Of a stretch of DNA of 64,000 bases, positions 44,550 through 52,300 are shown in pieces; position 1 is the first letter of the stretch, and each line of letters opens with the position of its first letter. The notes under the pieces were generated by a model that saw nothing but the letters and a program-made list of their open reading frames with translations, was not told the origin of the DNA and did not search any database. Source of the stretch: Sphingobium sp. (GTDB lineage Bacteria; Pseudomonadota; Alphaproteobacteria; Sphingomonadales; Sphingomonadaceae); assembly GCF_003248505.1 (NCBI RefSeq), contig NZ_QFOA01000008.1:1-64000 (forward strand), in the 5' to 3' direction. A program made the translations under genes and the position numbers.

Positions 44550-47246
44550 ATGGCCCAGTTCGCCCGCTCCCCCCTTACTGCGGTCCTGGGACCGACCAAC
44601 ACCGGCAAGACGCATCTGGCGGTCGAGCGGATGTGCGGCCATTCCAGCGGCATGATGGGCTTTCCCCTACGCCTGCTGGCGCGCGAGGTTTACGACCGCG
44701 TGGTCGCGATCAAGGGGCCGGGCGAAGTCGCTCTCATCACCGGCGAGGAAAAGATCGTGCCGCCGGGCGCGCGCTATTTCCTGTGCACCGCCGAATCGAT
44801 GAGCCTGGACCGCGAATTCGCGTTCGTGGCGCTGGACGAAGCGCAGCTGGGCGCGGACCCGGAGCGCGGACATATCTTCACCGACCGCATCCTGCGCGCG
44901 CGCGGCCGGGAGGAAACGATGATCCTGGGTTCGGCCAGCATCGCCCGGGTGGTCAAGGCGCTGGTCCCCGATATCGAGATCATCGGCCGCCCGCGCTTTT
45001 CGACATTGTCCTATGCGGGTGCCAAGAAGCTGTCCCGCCTGCCCAAAAGATCCGCCATCGTCGCCTTTTCCGCCGAAGAGGTCTATGCCGTCGCCGAGAT
45101 GCTGCGCCGCTTCCGGGGCGGCGCGGCAGTGGTGATGGGCGCACTGTCGCCGCGCACCCGCAATGCGCAGGTCCAGATGTTCCTCAACGGCGAGGTCGAT
45201 TATCTGGTCGCCACCGACGCCATCGGCATGGGGCTGAACCTCGACGTCGCGCACGTCGCCTTTGCCTCGCTGCGCAAGTTCGACGGGCGACGCACCCGCC
45301 GCCTTACCGTCAGCGAGATGGCGCAGATCGCAGGGCGCGCAGGACGGCATCATAAGGATGGAACGTTCGGGAGCCTGGGCCACGAGGATGGCGACGCTGC
45401 CTTCATGCCCGAGGAAATCGAGGCGATCGAGGCGCATCGTTTTCCGCCCATCGACCAGCTTTACTGGCGCGACGGCACACCGCGCACCGACAGCCTCGCC
45501 CGCCTGATCGCCGACCTGGAGGAAAAGCCCGACCGCCCCCAATTGCGCGCCGCGCCCGAAGCGGTCGATCTCGCCGTGCTCAAACGCCTGGCCGACGACC
45601 CGCTGGTGATCGAGCGGGCGAAGGGCAAACGGCAGGTCGAACGGCTGTGGGCGGCATGCGGGCTGCCCGATTTCCAGAAACTCGGCGCAGACCATCATGC
45701 CCGATTGGTGAGCCGCATCTGGCGTTACCTGTCGGAGGGCAGCGGGCATATCCCGCGCGACTGGTTCGCGGGCCAGGTCGCGCGACTCGATTCGGTGCAG
45801 GGCGATATCGACACGATTTCGGGCCGGATCGCCGCCGCGCGCACCTGGGCCTATATCGCGCATCGCGCCGACTGGCTTGCCCATCCCGCCGAGATGGCCG
45901 AGCGGACCCGCGCGCTGGAGGAAAAGCTCTCGGACGCGCTCCACGCCGCGCTGACGCAGCGTTTCGTGGACCGCCGCACGTCGATCCTGCTGCGCGACAT
46001 CGGCCAGAATGCGAGCAACCTGCCGGTCACGGTGGAGCAGGACGGGACAGTCTGCGTCGATGGCGAGACGATCGGGCGACTTGACGGCTTCCGATTCTCC
46101 GTCGATCCCGCTACGCGGCTTGCCGATCGCAAATTGTTGCTGGCGGCGGCGGATCGCCGGCTTGGAAAGGTGTTGCGCGTGAAGGCTGAAGAATTGGTGG
46201 CGGCTCCCGACGCGGATTTCGCGCTGACGGACGAGGCGGGACAGGCACCCGGCATCGCATGGGGAGAGGTTCCGGTCGCGACCCTGCTCGCCGGCCCCAC
46301 GCTGCTGTCGCCGGAAATCCGGCTCGACCGCGCGCTGATGGCGATGGGTCAGGATGTGCAGAAGCAAGTTCTGACCCGACTCGTCGCCTGGTTCGACGCG
46401 CAGAAGCAGAAGCACCTCCTCCCCCTCGTCAAAATGGGGGAGAGCGCCGCAGATCCAGCCGTTCCGCCGGTGGTGCGCGCCGTGTTCGCGCAGTTGACGG
46501 ACGCAGGCGGCGTGATTGCGCGCATCGACCTCGACGCCGCGCTCGGCCACCTGGACAAGGACCAGCGGCACCTGTTGCGCAAGGCGGGGATCGATATCGG
46601 CGTGCTCGACATCTATCATCCGGGGTTGTTGAAGCCCGGCGCGGCGCGCTGGCGTTCGGCGCTGCTGGCCGCGCGGATCGCCAAGCCGTGCCTGCCGCTG
46701 CCCGGCCCCGGCCTGACGCTGATCCCGGCGGGCGAAAGGCCCGAGCAGATGGGCGCGCGGATCGCGGGCTTCCGTGGCTTCGGCGACCAGATGCTGCGCA
46801 TCGACATGGCCGAACGCATGGCCCGCGCCGCGCACGAAGCCATCGCGAAGAACGAGCCTTTCACCGCGACCAGCCCGCAGATCGTGTCGCTGGGCCTCAA
46901 CGAACCGGCCTTCCTGACGCTGATGCGGCTGGCAGGCTTCCGCCCGGTCGAGCCGGCGGCGGCCCCTGCGCCTGACGATAACGCGGACACGGTCGAGCCG
47001 GTCGAAGGCGCGGAACCGGTCGAAGCGGCTGTTCCCGCACCCGCAGGCGCGAACTGGGCATTCAGGGGGCGGCAGAAACCGCGCCCCGACCGTCAGCCCC
47101 ATGGCGCCAAACCGCGCGGCCCAAGGCCCGAGGGCGAGCGTCGTCCCCCCAAGGACCGCGCCCCGCGCCCTGCCACCGGGAGCACGCCCGCGCCCGCCAA
47201 CAACGCCTTTGCCGGGCTTGCCGAGCTGCTGGGGCGCAATGGCTGA
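44550..47246 (+). CDS. Suv3-like superfamily 2 RNA helicase
   Basis: An 898-residue helicase resembling mitochondrial Suv3. Walker A is GPTNTGKT (14-21), the DEAQ box is ALDEAQLGAD, and motif VI reads QIAGRAGRHHKDGTFG. The helical domains after 300 fit the Suv3 C-terminal part, and the last 90 residues are Pro/Arg-rich and probably bind RNA. Suv3 helicases unwind RNA for degradosomes. An in-frame TAG six bases upstream makes the ATG the first possible start. It overlaps the S4-protein gene by eight bases. The gap to the divergent M23 gene (217 bases) shows no firm promoter. Confidence 0.88.
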   Translation: MAQFARSPLTAVLGPTNTGKTHLAVERMCGHSSGMMGFPLRLLAREVYDRVVAIKGPGEVALITGEEKIVPPGARYFLCTAESMSLDREFAFVALDEAQLGADPERGHIFTDRILRARGREETMILGSASIARVVKALVPDIEIIGRPRFSTLSYAGAKKLSRLPKRSAIVAFSAEEVYAVAEMLRRFRGGAAVVMGALSPRTRNAQVQMFLNGEVDYLVATDAIGMGLNLDVAHVAFASLRKFDGRRTRRLTVSEMAQIAGRAGRHHKDGTFGSLGHEDGDAAFMPEEIEAIEAHRFPPIDQLYWRDGTPRTDSLARLIADLEEKPDRPQLRAAPEAVDLAVLKRLADDPLVIERAKGKRQVERLWAACGLPDFQKLGADHHARLVSRIWRYLSEGSGHIPRDWFAGQVARLDSVQGDIDTISGRIAAARTWAYIAHRADWLAHPAEMAERTRALEEKLSDALHAALTQRFVDRRTSILLRDIGQNASNLPVTVEQDGTVCVDGETIGRLDGFRFSVDPATRLADRKLLLAAADRRLGKVLRVKAEELVAAPDADFALTDEAGQAPGIAWGEVPVATLLAGPTLLSPEIRLDRALMAMGQDVQKQVLTRLVAWFDAQKQKHLLPLVKMGESAADPAVPPVVRAVFAQLTDAGGVIARIDLDAALGHLDKDQRHLLRKAGIDIGVLDIYHPGLLKPGAARWRSALLAARIAKPCLPLPGPGLTLIPAGERPEQMGARIAGFRGFGDQMLRIDMAERMARAAHEAIAKNEPFTATSPQIVSLGLNEPAFLTLMRLAGFRPVEPAAAPAPDDNADTVEPVEGAEPVEAAVPAPAGANWAFRGRQKPRPDRQPHGAKPRGPRPEGERRPPKDRAPRPATGSTPAPANNAFAGLAELLGRNG

Positions 47247-47532
47247 CGCAGCGGCGGTGGGGCATGGCCCTAGCCTTCGCATCGACAAATTCCTGTGGTT
47301 CGCGCGCTTGTCGAAAAGCCGCTCGCTCGCCCATGCGCTGGCCGAGGACGGGCATATCCGCCTCAACGGCCGCCGCATCGAGCGCGCCCATGCACCGGTG
47401 CGGGCGGGCGACCTCATCACCTTTCCCCATTTCGACCGGGTGCGTGTAGTTCGGGTCGTTGCGCTGCCGGCCCGGCGCGGCCCCGCGCCCGAAGCACAGG
47501 CCTGCTACGAGGAACTGACGGTCGGCAGCTGA
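47239..47532 (+). CDS. S4-domain RNA-binding protein, Hsp15-like
   Basis: A 97-residue protein. The S4 domain is seen as LRIDKFLWFARLSKSRSLAHAL (first helix pair) and IRLNGRRIERAHAPVRAGDLITF. Hsp15 (HslR) binds stalled 50S subunits carrying peptidyl-tRNA in E. coli; this shorter relative probably binds structured RNA too. The start at 47239 lies inside the end of the helicase gene, suggesting coupled translation of two RNA-binding proteins. Confidence 0.87.
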   Translation: MADAAAVGHGPSLRIDKFLWFARLSKSRSLAHALAEDGHIRLNGRRIERAHAPVRAGDLITFPHFDRVRVVRVVALPARRGPAPEAQACYEELTVGS

Positions 47533-47592
47533 AGGCGGGGGAGCGACCGCGATGGTCAAACCGTGCCTAATTCCGTGCCAACAATATCCTCA

Positions 47593-47621
47593 TTGACCTG
47601 CGCGGCGCGGGGGCATAGCAG
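47593..47621 (+). promoter_or_regulatory. Candidate promoter of fdxA
   Basis: TTGACC (47593-47598), a 17-base spacer and TAGCAG (47616-47621) form a plausible vegetative promoter about 40 bases before the fdxA ATG. The -35 element matches 5 of 6 consensus bases, the -10 element only partly. Confidence 0.4.
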
Positions 47622-47659
47622 GACCGCGATTTTTCAAGTGAACCAAGAGTGCCCAGCCA

Positions 47660-47998
47660 ATGACCTATGTCGTCACCGACAACTGCATCCGCTGCAAATT
47701 CATGGATTGCGTCGAGGTCTGCCCCGTGGATTGTTTCTACGAGGGCGAGAACATGCTGGTCATCAATCCCAACGAATGCATCGACTGCGGCGTGTGCGAA
47801 CCCGAATGCCCGGCCGAGGCGATCCTGCCCGACACCGAAAACGGTCTTGAGAAATGGCTGGAACTCAACACCAAATATAGCGCCGAATGGCCCAACATCA
47901 CGGTCAAGGGCGACGCGCCCGCCGATGCCGAAGCCATGAACGGGGTCGAGAACAAGTTGGACCAGTTCTTCTCGCCCGAGCCCGGTTCGGGCAGCTGA
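47660..47998 (+). CDS. fdxA: Seven-iron ferredoxin FdxA
   Basis: A 112-residue ferredoxin with [3Fe-4S] and [4Fe-4S] clusters. Cysteines at 9, 12, 17, 21, 25, 40, 43, 46 and 50 reproduce the Azotobacter FdI arrangement, in which C9, C17 and C50 would hold the 3Fe cluster and C21, C40, C43 and C46 the 4Fe cluster. The extended helical C-terminus is normal for this group. It is an electron carrier of unknown partner. A hairpin terminator follows at 48029. Confidence 0.95.
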   Translation: MTYVVTDNCIRCKFMDCVEVCPVDCFYEGENMLVINPNECIDCGVCEPECPAEAILPDTENGLEKWLELNTKYSAEWPNITVKGDAPADAEAMNGVENKLDQFFSPEPGSGS

Positions 47999-48028
47999 AT
48001 TCCCGCCTCTTGCGCCTGCTATCCAGCG

Positions 48029-48067
48029 CCACCCCCAGACTTTGTGTCCGGGGGTGGTAATTTTGTT
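48029..48067 (+). terminator. Probable terminator after fdxA
   Basis: CCACCCCC (48029-48036) pairs with GGGGGTGG (48050-48057) and is followed by TAATTTTGTT. The U-run is interrupted, so termination may be partial. The rest of the gap to carD (to 48230) shows no other clear signal. Confidence 0.6.
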
Positions 48068-48230
48068 ACGAATCTGCTAAGCGGGTTCGCAACGGTCGGA
48101 CATCCCCCTGCCCGACCCTGGAGAAAAGAACTTCATGTCTTGACGGTGGCGCCGTGGACCTCCCGGCATGGCCTTTTGCGTCCATGCCCCGCGACGGCCC
48201 GTTCCCCCGGTCAAATTGGAAAGGTATCAA

Positions 48231-48758
48231 ATGGCTGCCAAGGCGCTGTCCTTTGACGTTGGTGATTATGTCGTTTACCCCAAGCATGGCGTTGGCCGTG
48301 TGATCGAACTGCAAAAAGAGCAGATCGCGGGCATGGAGCTGGAGCTGTATGTGCTCCGCTTCGAAAAAGAGCGAATGACACTGCGCGTTCCGACCAACAA
48401 AGCCGAAGGCGTGGGTATGCGCAAGCTGTCCAGCAACAAGACGCTGGAAGAGGCCATGGAAACGCTCAAGGGCAAGCCCAAGGTGAAGCGCACCATGTGG
48501 TCGCGCCGTGCGCAGGAATATGAAGCGAAGATCAATTCGGGCGACCTCGTGTCGATCGCCGAAGTGACGCGCGACCTGTTCCGCGCCGATGACCAGCCAG
48601 AGCAGAGCTATTCGGAGCGCCAGATCTTCGAGGCAGCCTCGAGCCGCCTTGCCCGCGAACTCGCGGCGATGGAAGAAACGGACGAGCCCAGCGCGTTGCA
48701 GAAGATCCTGCGCATTCTGAACGAGGCCGCGCCGAAATACGCGAAGCTCGAAGGCTGA
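48231..48758 (+). CDS. CarD/CdnL-family transcription regulator
   Basis: A 175-residue protein. The N-terminal RNA polymerase-interacting domain is seen in FDVGDYVVYPKHGVGRVIELQ and VLRFEKERMTLRVPTNKAEG, followed by the helical C-terminal DNA-binding part (TMWSRRAQEYEAKINSGDL onwards). CarD-type proteins stabilise open promoter complexes, including at rRNA promoters. The start at 48231 gives MAAKALSFDVGDYV; the frame is open upstream but no better start exists. It is followed by a strong terminator. Confidence 0.93.
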   Translation: MAAKALSFDVGDYVVYPKHGVGRVIELQKEQIAGMELELYVLRFEKERMTLRVPTNKAEGVGMRKLSSNKTLEEAMETLKGKPKVKRTMWSRRAQEYEAKINSGDLVSIAEVTRDLFRADDQPEQSYSERQIFEAASSRLARELAAMEETDEPSALQKILRILNEAAPKYAKLEG

Positions 48759-48790
48759 TCGCAGAATTTCGTAAATTTCGAACCTGATAG

Positions 48791-48828
48791 AAAGAGGCGC
48801 TCCGAACGGTCGGTGCGCCTCTTTTTTT
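48791..48828 (+). terminator. Intrinsic terminator after carD
   Basis: AAAGAGGCGC (48791-48800) and GCGCCTCTTT (48815-48824) are perfect complements around a 14-base loop, followed by a T-run. It ends the helicase-S4-fdxA-carD region. The remaining gap to 49026 shows no gene. Confidence 0.9.
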
Positions 48829-49026
48829 ATGGCGGGCCGGTTATTCTTTCCTACTTCGTCTCTTCGGCTGCCGCCCGACTGAAGCGAGTGGCATCGTGTA
48901 ATGCGGCATTGTCATTGCAGGGTCGGCTGTTGGCGAGGGCAATGCGGCGAGAGGCTTGACCGTAACGATGGTGCCGCCACCGCGCTGCGCGTCTCCACTA
49001 CGTCACGCGGGCGCAATGCCCGGGGA

Positions 49027-49428
49027 TCAGTTGCCGCGATAGCTGCTGTAGCCGAAGGGGCTGACGACGACGGGCACGTGATAATGCGCCTTGTCGTCCG
49101 ATGCCCGGAAGACGACGCTGATTTCCGGGAAGAAGGGCGCAGCCTTCCCATCGCCGTAGCGCGTCATGTCGAAGCTGATGCGATAGGTGCCGGGGGGCGT
49201 CGTCAAGCCTTCGCCGAAAGAACGGATGCGTCCGTTCGCGTCGGTCTGCGCGGTGGCGATACGCCGCCATGTACCGTCTTCGTCCTTCCGCTCCAATGTC
49301 GCGGGAATGCCCGCCCCGCCGACGCCGCGCGCGAGGTCGAGGACATGGGTGGAAATTTCGGACGCGAAGGACGGCGTCACCGGGCAAAGCGCCAGCAGGG
49401 CAAACGGGGCGAAAATGGATCGGAGCAT
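49027..49428 (-). CDS. Exported hydroxyisourate hydrolase (transthyretin-like)
   Basis: A 133-residue precursor with a signal peptide (1-22, MLRSIFAPFALLALCPVTPSFA). The mature part begins SEISTHVLDLARGVGGAG, the transthyretin-like strand with the family HVLD motif, and it ends YSSYRGN, close to the diagnostic C-terminal YRGS tetrapeptide. The enzyme hydrolyses 5-hydroxyisourate in urate breakdown, here in the periplasm. The second of two close ATGs is used because AAAGGA lies six bases before it. No other urate genes are in the window. Active-site His and Arg residues appear retained. Confidence 0.87.
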   Translation of the reverse strand: MLRSIFAPFALLALCPVTPSFASEISTHVLDLARGVGGAGIPATLERKDEDGTWRRIATAQTDANGRIRSFGEGLTTPPGTYRISFDMTRYGDGKAAPFFPEISVVFRASDDKAHYHVPVVVSPFGYSSYRGN

Positions 49429-49499
49429 GGACATTCCTTTGCGGGGATGCAGGGACGGTGGCGGCTGCTGCGACGACACGCAACATGCCCCTTCGCGCA

Positions 49500-50003
49500 T
49501 CATTCCGCGACGGGGACGAACGCGCCCTTTTCGCGATCCTTCACCACCTTGTCCGCGCGGAATACCGATCCGCTCATGGTGATGTAGACGCCGGGCGGCG
49601 CGACCTGCGCGGTGGCGAAGGCCATGCCGAGATTGAAATGCGCGTCGCTTTCACCGAACCGCGCCGGCGCGAGCGCCCCGACCAGCACGACGGTCTTACC
49701 GGGGATGGCGGCGAGATGCTTTGCCGTTTCGGTCATGGTATCGGTGCCGTGGGTGATGACGACATGGCTTTCGGGCGCGGCGGCGACACGGGCGCAGATC
49801 AGCGCGCGGTCCCGGTCGTCAAGTTCCAGGCTGTCCTTGCGCGTCACTTCTTCGATCCGGAAGGGGCGCTTGACCCGCGCGATCTCCAGCAATTTCGCCA
49901 TCACGGTTTCCCCGACCTGATAGTCGGACAGTGCGTCGAAATAGACCTTGTCGATCGTGCCGCCGGTGGTGAGCAGCAGGATGGGAGTTTCAGGAGCGAT
50001 CAT
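49500..50003 (-). CDS. Single-domain asparaginase-like protein
   Basis: A 167-residue protein equal to only the N-terminal domain of type I/II asparaginases (about 330 residues). The two nucleophile motifs are intact: LLTTGGTIDK (T12, T13, T16) and ITHGTDTMTETAK (T87, D88). The C-terminal domain that completes the dimer interface is absent, with no trace in the next gene. AAGGAA six bases upstream supports the ATG at 50003; an earlier ATG at 50024 overlaps the proC stop. It may be an independent single-domain family rather than a truncation, since the motifs are kept. Confidence 0.8.
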   Translation of the reverse strand: MIAPETPILLLTTGGTIDKVYFDALSDYQVGETVMAKLLEIARVKRPFRIEEVTRKDSLELDDRDRALICARVAAAPESHVVITHGTDTMTETAKHLAAIPGKTVVLVGALAPARFGESDAHFNLGMAFATAQVAPPGVYITMSGSVFRADKVVKDREKGAFVPVAE

Positions 50004-50023
50004 GCGGGTTTCCTTGTTCGGCA

Positions 50024-50839
50024 TCAATCGCCGCGCGCCATCGCTTCGCCCCGGTCGCGCGCCGCGGCGAGCGTATCGGTAAGCAGCGTCAGCAGCCGGT
50101 CGTCGGCGTCGAGAATGTTGAGGCCTTCGCGCGTCATGCCGCCGGGCGAGGCGACCCGGTCCGCAAGCGTGGCCGGGCTGGCCTGGGCGCGGACGGCCAT
50201 CTGCGCCGATCCCGCGACCGTCGCAAGCGCCATGCGCGCGGCCTGATCGGCGGGGATGCCGATGGCCTCGCCCGCGCGCGCCAGAGCGTCGACGAAGCGG
50301 AACAGGAAGGCGGGGCCGCAGCCCGACAATGCCGTGACGCGGTTGAAGAGCGCTTCGTCGCCGATCCATTCGGCAAGGCCCAGCGGACGGATCAGCGCTT
50401 CGGCCTGCGCGCGGACATGCGCAGGCGTTGCAGCGTCGGTGAAGAGCGCAGTCACGCCCTCACCCAGACCCACCGGCAGATTGGGCATGGCCCGCACCAC
50501 TGCATGAGGGACCGGCAAAAGGCCGCGCAGGCTGTCAAGCGAAGTGCCCGCGAGGATCGAGAGGATCGCGGTATCCGGGCGGCACAGCGGGGCGAGGCGC
50601 GCCGCGACGTCCGCCATCTGGTAGGGCTTCATGCCGAGGAGGACGGTCGTGCCTGCATCGAACGCATCGGGATAGTCGGTGACGACGGCGACACCGTCTG
50701 CCACCGCAGCGCCGCTCGGCCGCAGCACCGTCACCCGCGCCGGATCGAGACCGCAATCGAGCCAGCGAGACAGCATCTGCCCCGCCATATTGCCGCAGCC
50801 GACCATGAACAGGCGATCCGGCCAGTCCCTCCCCGCCAC
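50024..50839 (-). CDS. proC: Pyrroline-5-carboxylate reductase
   Basis: A 271-residue NAD(P)H-dependent enzyme for the last step of proline synthesis. The N-terminal Rossmann motif is FMVGCGNMAGQML, and the C-terminal helical signature is ALSGCGPAFLFRFVDAL with SPGGMTREGL. The GTG at 50839, three bases after the ybjN stop, is preferred; a TTG at 50845 overlapping that stop is possible. Confidence 0.94.
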   Translation of the reverse strand: MAGRDWPDRLFMVGCGNMAGQMLSRWLDCGLDPARVTVLRPSGAAVADGVAVVTDYPDAFDAGTTVLLGMKPYQMADVAARLAPLCRPDTAILSILAGTSLDSLRGLLPVPHAVVRAMPNLPVGLGEGVTALFTDAATPAHVRAQAEALIRPLGLAEWIGDEALFNRVTALSGCGPAFLFRFVDALARAGEAIGIPADQAARMALATVAGSAQMAVRAQASPATLADRVASPGGMTREGLNILDADDRLLTLLTDTLAAARDRGEAMARGD

Positions 50840-50841
50840 GC

Positions 50842-51348
50842 TCAAGCCTCTCCGCGCGTTTCGATCAGGCTGGCGGAAATGGCGTCGGCGGGGGATTTGC
50901 CGCCCCAGAGCACGAACTGGAACACAGGATAGAAGCGTTCGCATTCGTCGATGGCGGTTTCGACGAGCAGTTGCGCCTGGTCGAGCGTCAACGTACCGCC
51001 CGCGCCGAGCAGCGCGCCGTGGCGGAACAGGATGATGCCGCTCGACGACCAGAGTTCGAAATGGCCGATCCAGAGCTGTTCGTTGATAAGGCCCAGCGTT
51101 TCGTAGATGACGGCGCGCTTTTCCTCCGTCACCCGAATGTCGGGCAGGGCGAGAAGCTGGAGCACCTGGTCGTCGTCGCGCCAGATGCCGCGCAGCTCAT
51201 ATTGCGCCCACGACCCCTGGGTGTTGGCGACGATTTCGTCATCGCCGACCTGATCGAAACTCCAGCCATGCGCCTCGAAAAAGGCGGCGAGCATGTCGAT
51301 GGGGGCCGCTTCGTGCCCGCCCTGTTCATATTCGTCACTGTCCATCAT
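50842..51348 (-). CDS. YbjN-domain protein
   Basis: A 168-residue protein of the YbjN family, whose fold is related to type III secretion chaperones. Landmarks are PIDMLAAFFEAHGWSFDQVGDDEI and LWIGHFELWSSSGIILFRHG. The biochemical role is unknown; E. coli YbjN affects motility and stress responses. It lies directly upstream of proC, and 41 bases after the ubiK-like gene. Confidence 0.88.
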   Translation of the reverse strand: MMDSDEYEQGGHEAAPIDMLAAFFEAHGWSFDQVGDDEIVANTQGSWAQYELRGIWRDDDQVLQLLALPDIRVTEEKRAVIYETLGLINEQLWIGHFELWSSSGIILFRHGALLGAGGTLTLDQAQLLVETAIDECERFYPVFQFVLWGGKSPADAISASLIETRGEA

Positions 51349-51389
51349 GGCCGGGCCTTATCACCGCAGGGGGCGAAAGGACAGACGGA

Positions 51390-51689
51390 TCACTCCGCCT
51401 CGTCGGCCTTGGGCGTCGATGGCTTGACGCTTTTGGTGATCGGTTCGCCCGACTTGCCTTCCAGCGCATCGAGACGGGCCTTGAGCAGTTCGACTTCCTC
51501 GCGTGCGGCAGACGCCATCGCTTTGACCGCGTCGAATTCCTCTCGCGACACGAATTCCATGCCGCCGATCCATTCCTTCGCCCGTTCCCGCGCGTTGGAT
51601 TCGAATTCGCGCGTCATCCCCGCCACGGTTCCGGCGGCACCGTTCACCAGCTTGGCCAGATCGTCGAAAAAGCGGTTTTCGCTCTGCAT
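51390..51689 (-). CDS. UbiK/BMFP-family accessory factor
   Basis: A 99-residue protein. An amphipathic N-terminal helix (NRFFDDLAKLVNGAAGTVAGM) is followed by a coiled-coil trimerisation segment (SREEFDAVKAMASAAREEVELLKARLDALE). In E. coli UbiK (YqiC) assists ubiquinone synthesis and has membrane fusogenic activity; alphaproteobacterial homologues share the architecture. The C-terminus is a Lys/Pro-rich tail. Confidence 0.87.
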   Translation of the reverse strand: MQSENRFFDDLAKLVNGAAGTVAGMTREFESNARERAKEWIGGMEFVSREEFDAVKAMASAAREEVELLKARLDALEGKSGEPITKSVKPSTPKADEAE

Positions 51690-51728
51690 TGCACTATCCT
51701 TCCTGCGCGGGCAGGAACGCCCACTCGG

Positions 51729-52277
51729 TTATAATTGGGTCCTGAGCGCCGGAGCCACAAGGGTCCGGGCGTCGGGATTCAGTCGGGCGATCTCATAGTT
51801 GAGGAAGGACGCGAAGGCCAGCCAGGCGAGATAGGGCACCAGCAGCAGCCCGGCGACGCGGCGGATGCGCCAGAAGAGCGCGGCAGTCAACGCCGCGACC
51901 GCCAGCAGCGCGACGATCAGCAGCAGCGCGCCTCCCACCTGATGCGCGCGGAAGAAGAGCGGCGACCAGGCGAGGTTCATGACGAGTTGCACGAGGAACA
52001 GCGCGATCCCCGCGCCCCGCCCCTTTGCGCCCCGGGCGTGGAGGACGATGGCGAAGGCCAGCCCCATGAGGATGTAGAGGATCGTCCACGCGACGCCGAA
52101 CAGCCAGCCGGGCGGCATCGATGCGGGCTTTTCCAACGCATCGAACCAGCGATTGCCATAGCCGCTATTGGCCATCCGGCCCGACAGGAAGCCCAGGAAC
52201 ACGATGGCGGGCACCGTGACCAAAGCCCAGCGAAGATAGGCGAGGCGCAACTGGCCCTGGGACGCGATTTCATTCAT
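51729..52277 (-). CDS. TspO/MBR-family membrane protein
   Basis: A 182-residue protein with five hydrophobic segments. The signature runs WFDALEKPASMPPGWLFGVAWTILYILMG across the first loop and second helix, and LVQLVMNLAWSPLFF and YLAWLAFASFLNYEI are also typical. TspO proteins bind porphyrins and modulate tetrapyrrole-related stress responses. The start at 52277 gives MNEIASQGQLRL; an earlier in-frame ATG adds nine residues. Confidence 0.92.
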   Translation of the reverse strand: MNEIASQGQLRLAYLRWALVTVPAIVFLGFLSGRMANSGYGNRWFDALEKPASMPPGWLFGVAWTILYILMGLAFAIVLHARGAKGRGAGIALFLVQLVMNLAWSPLFFRAHQVGGALLLIVALLAVAALTAALFWRIRRVAGLLLVPYLAWLAFASFLNYEIARLNPDARTLVAPALRTQL

Positions 52278-52300
52278 GGACGGCAACACTCCCCCCAATG

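Noticed and set aside
44417..44550. A frame starting MSNKEVPRRPA upstream of the helicase
   Set aside because: It continues into the helicase gene in a different frame, has no good ribosome binding site, and its product resembles nothing; the helicase frame has a stop six bases before its own ATG.
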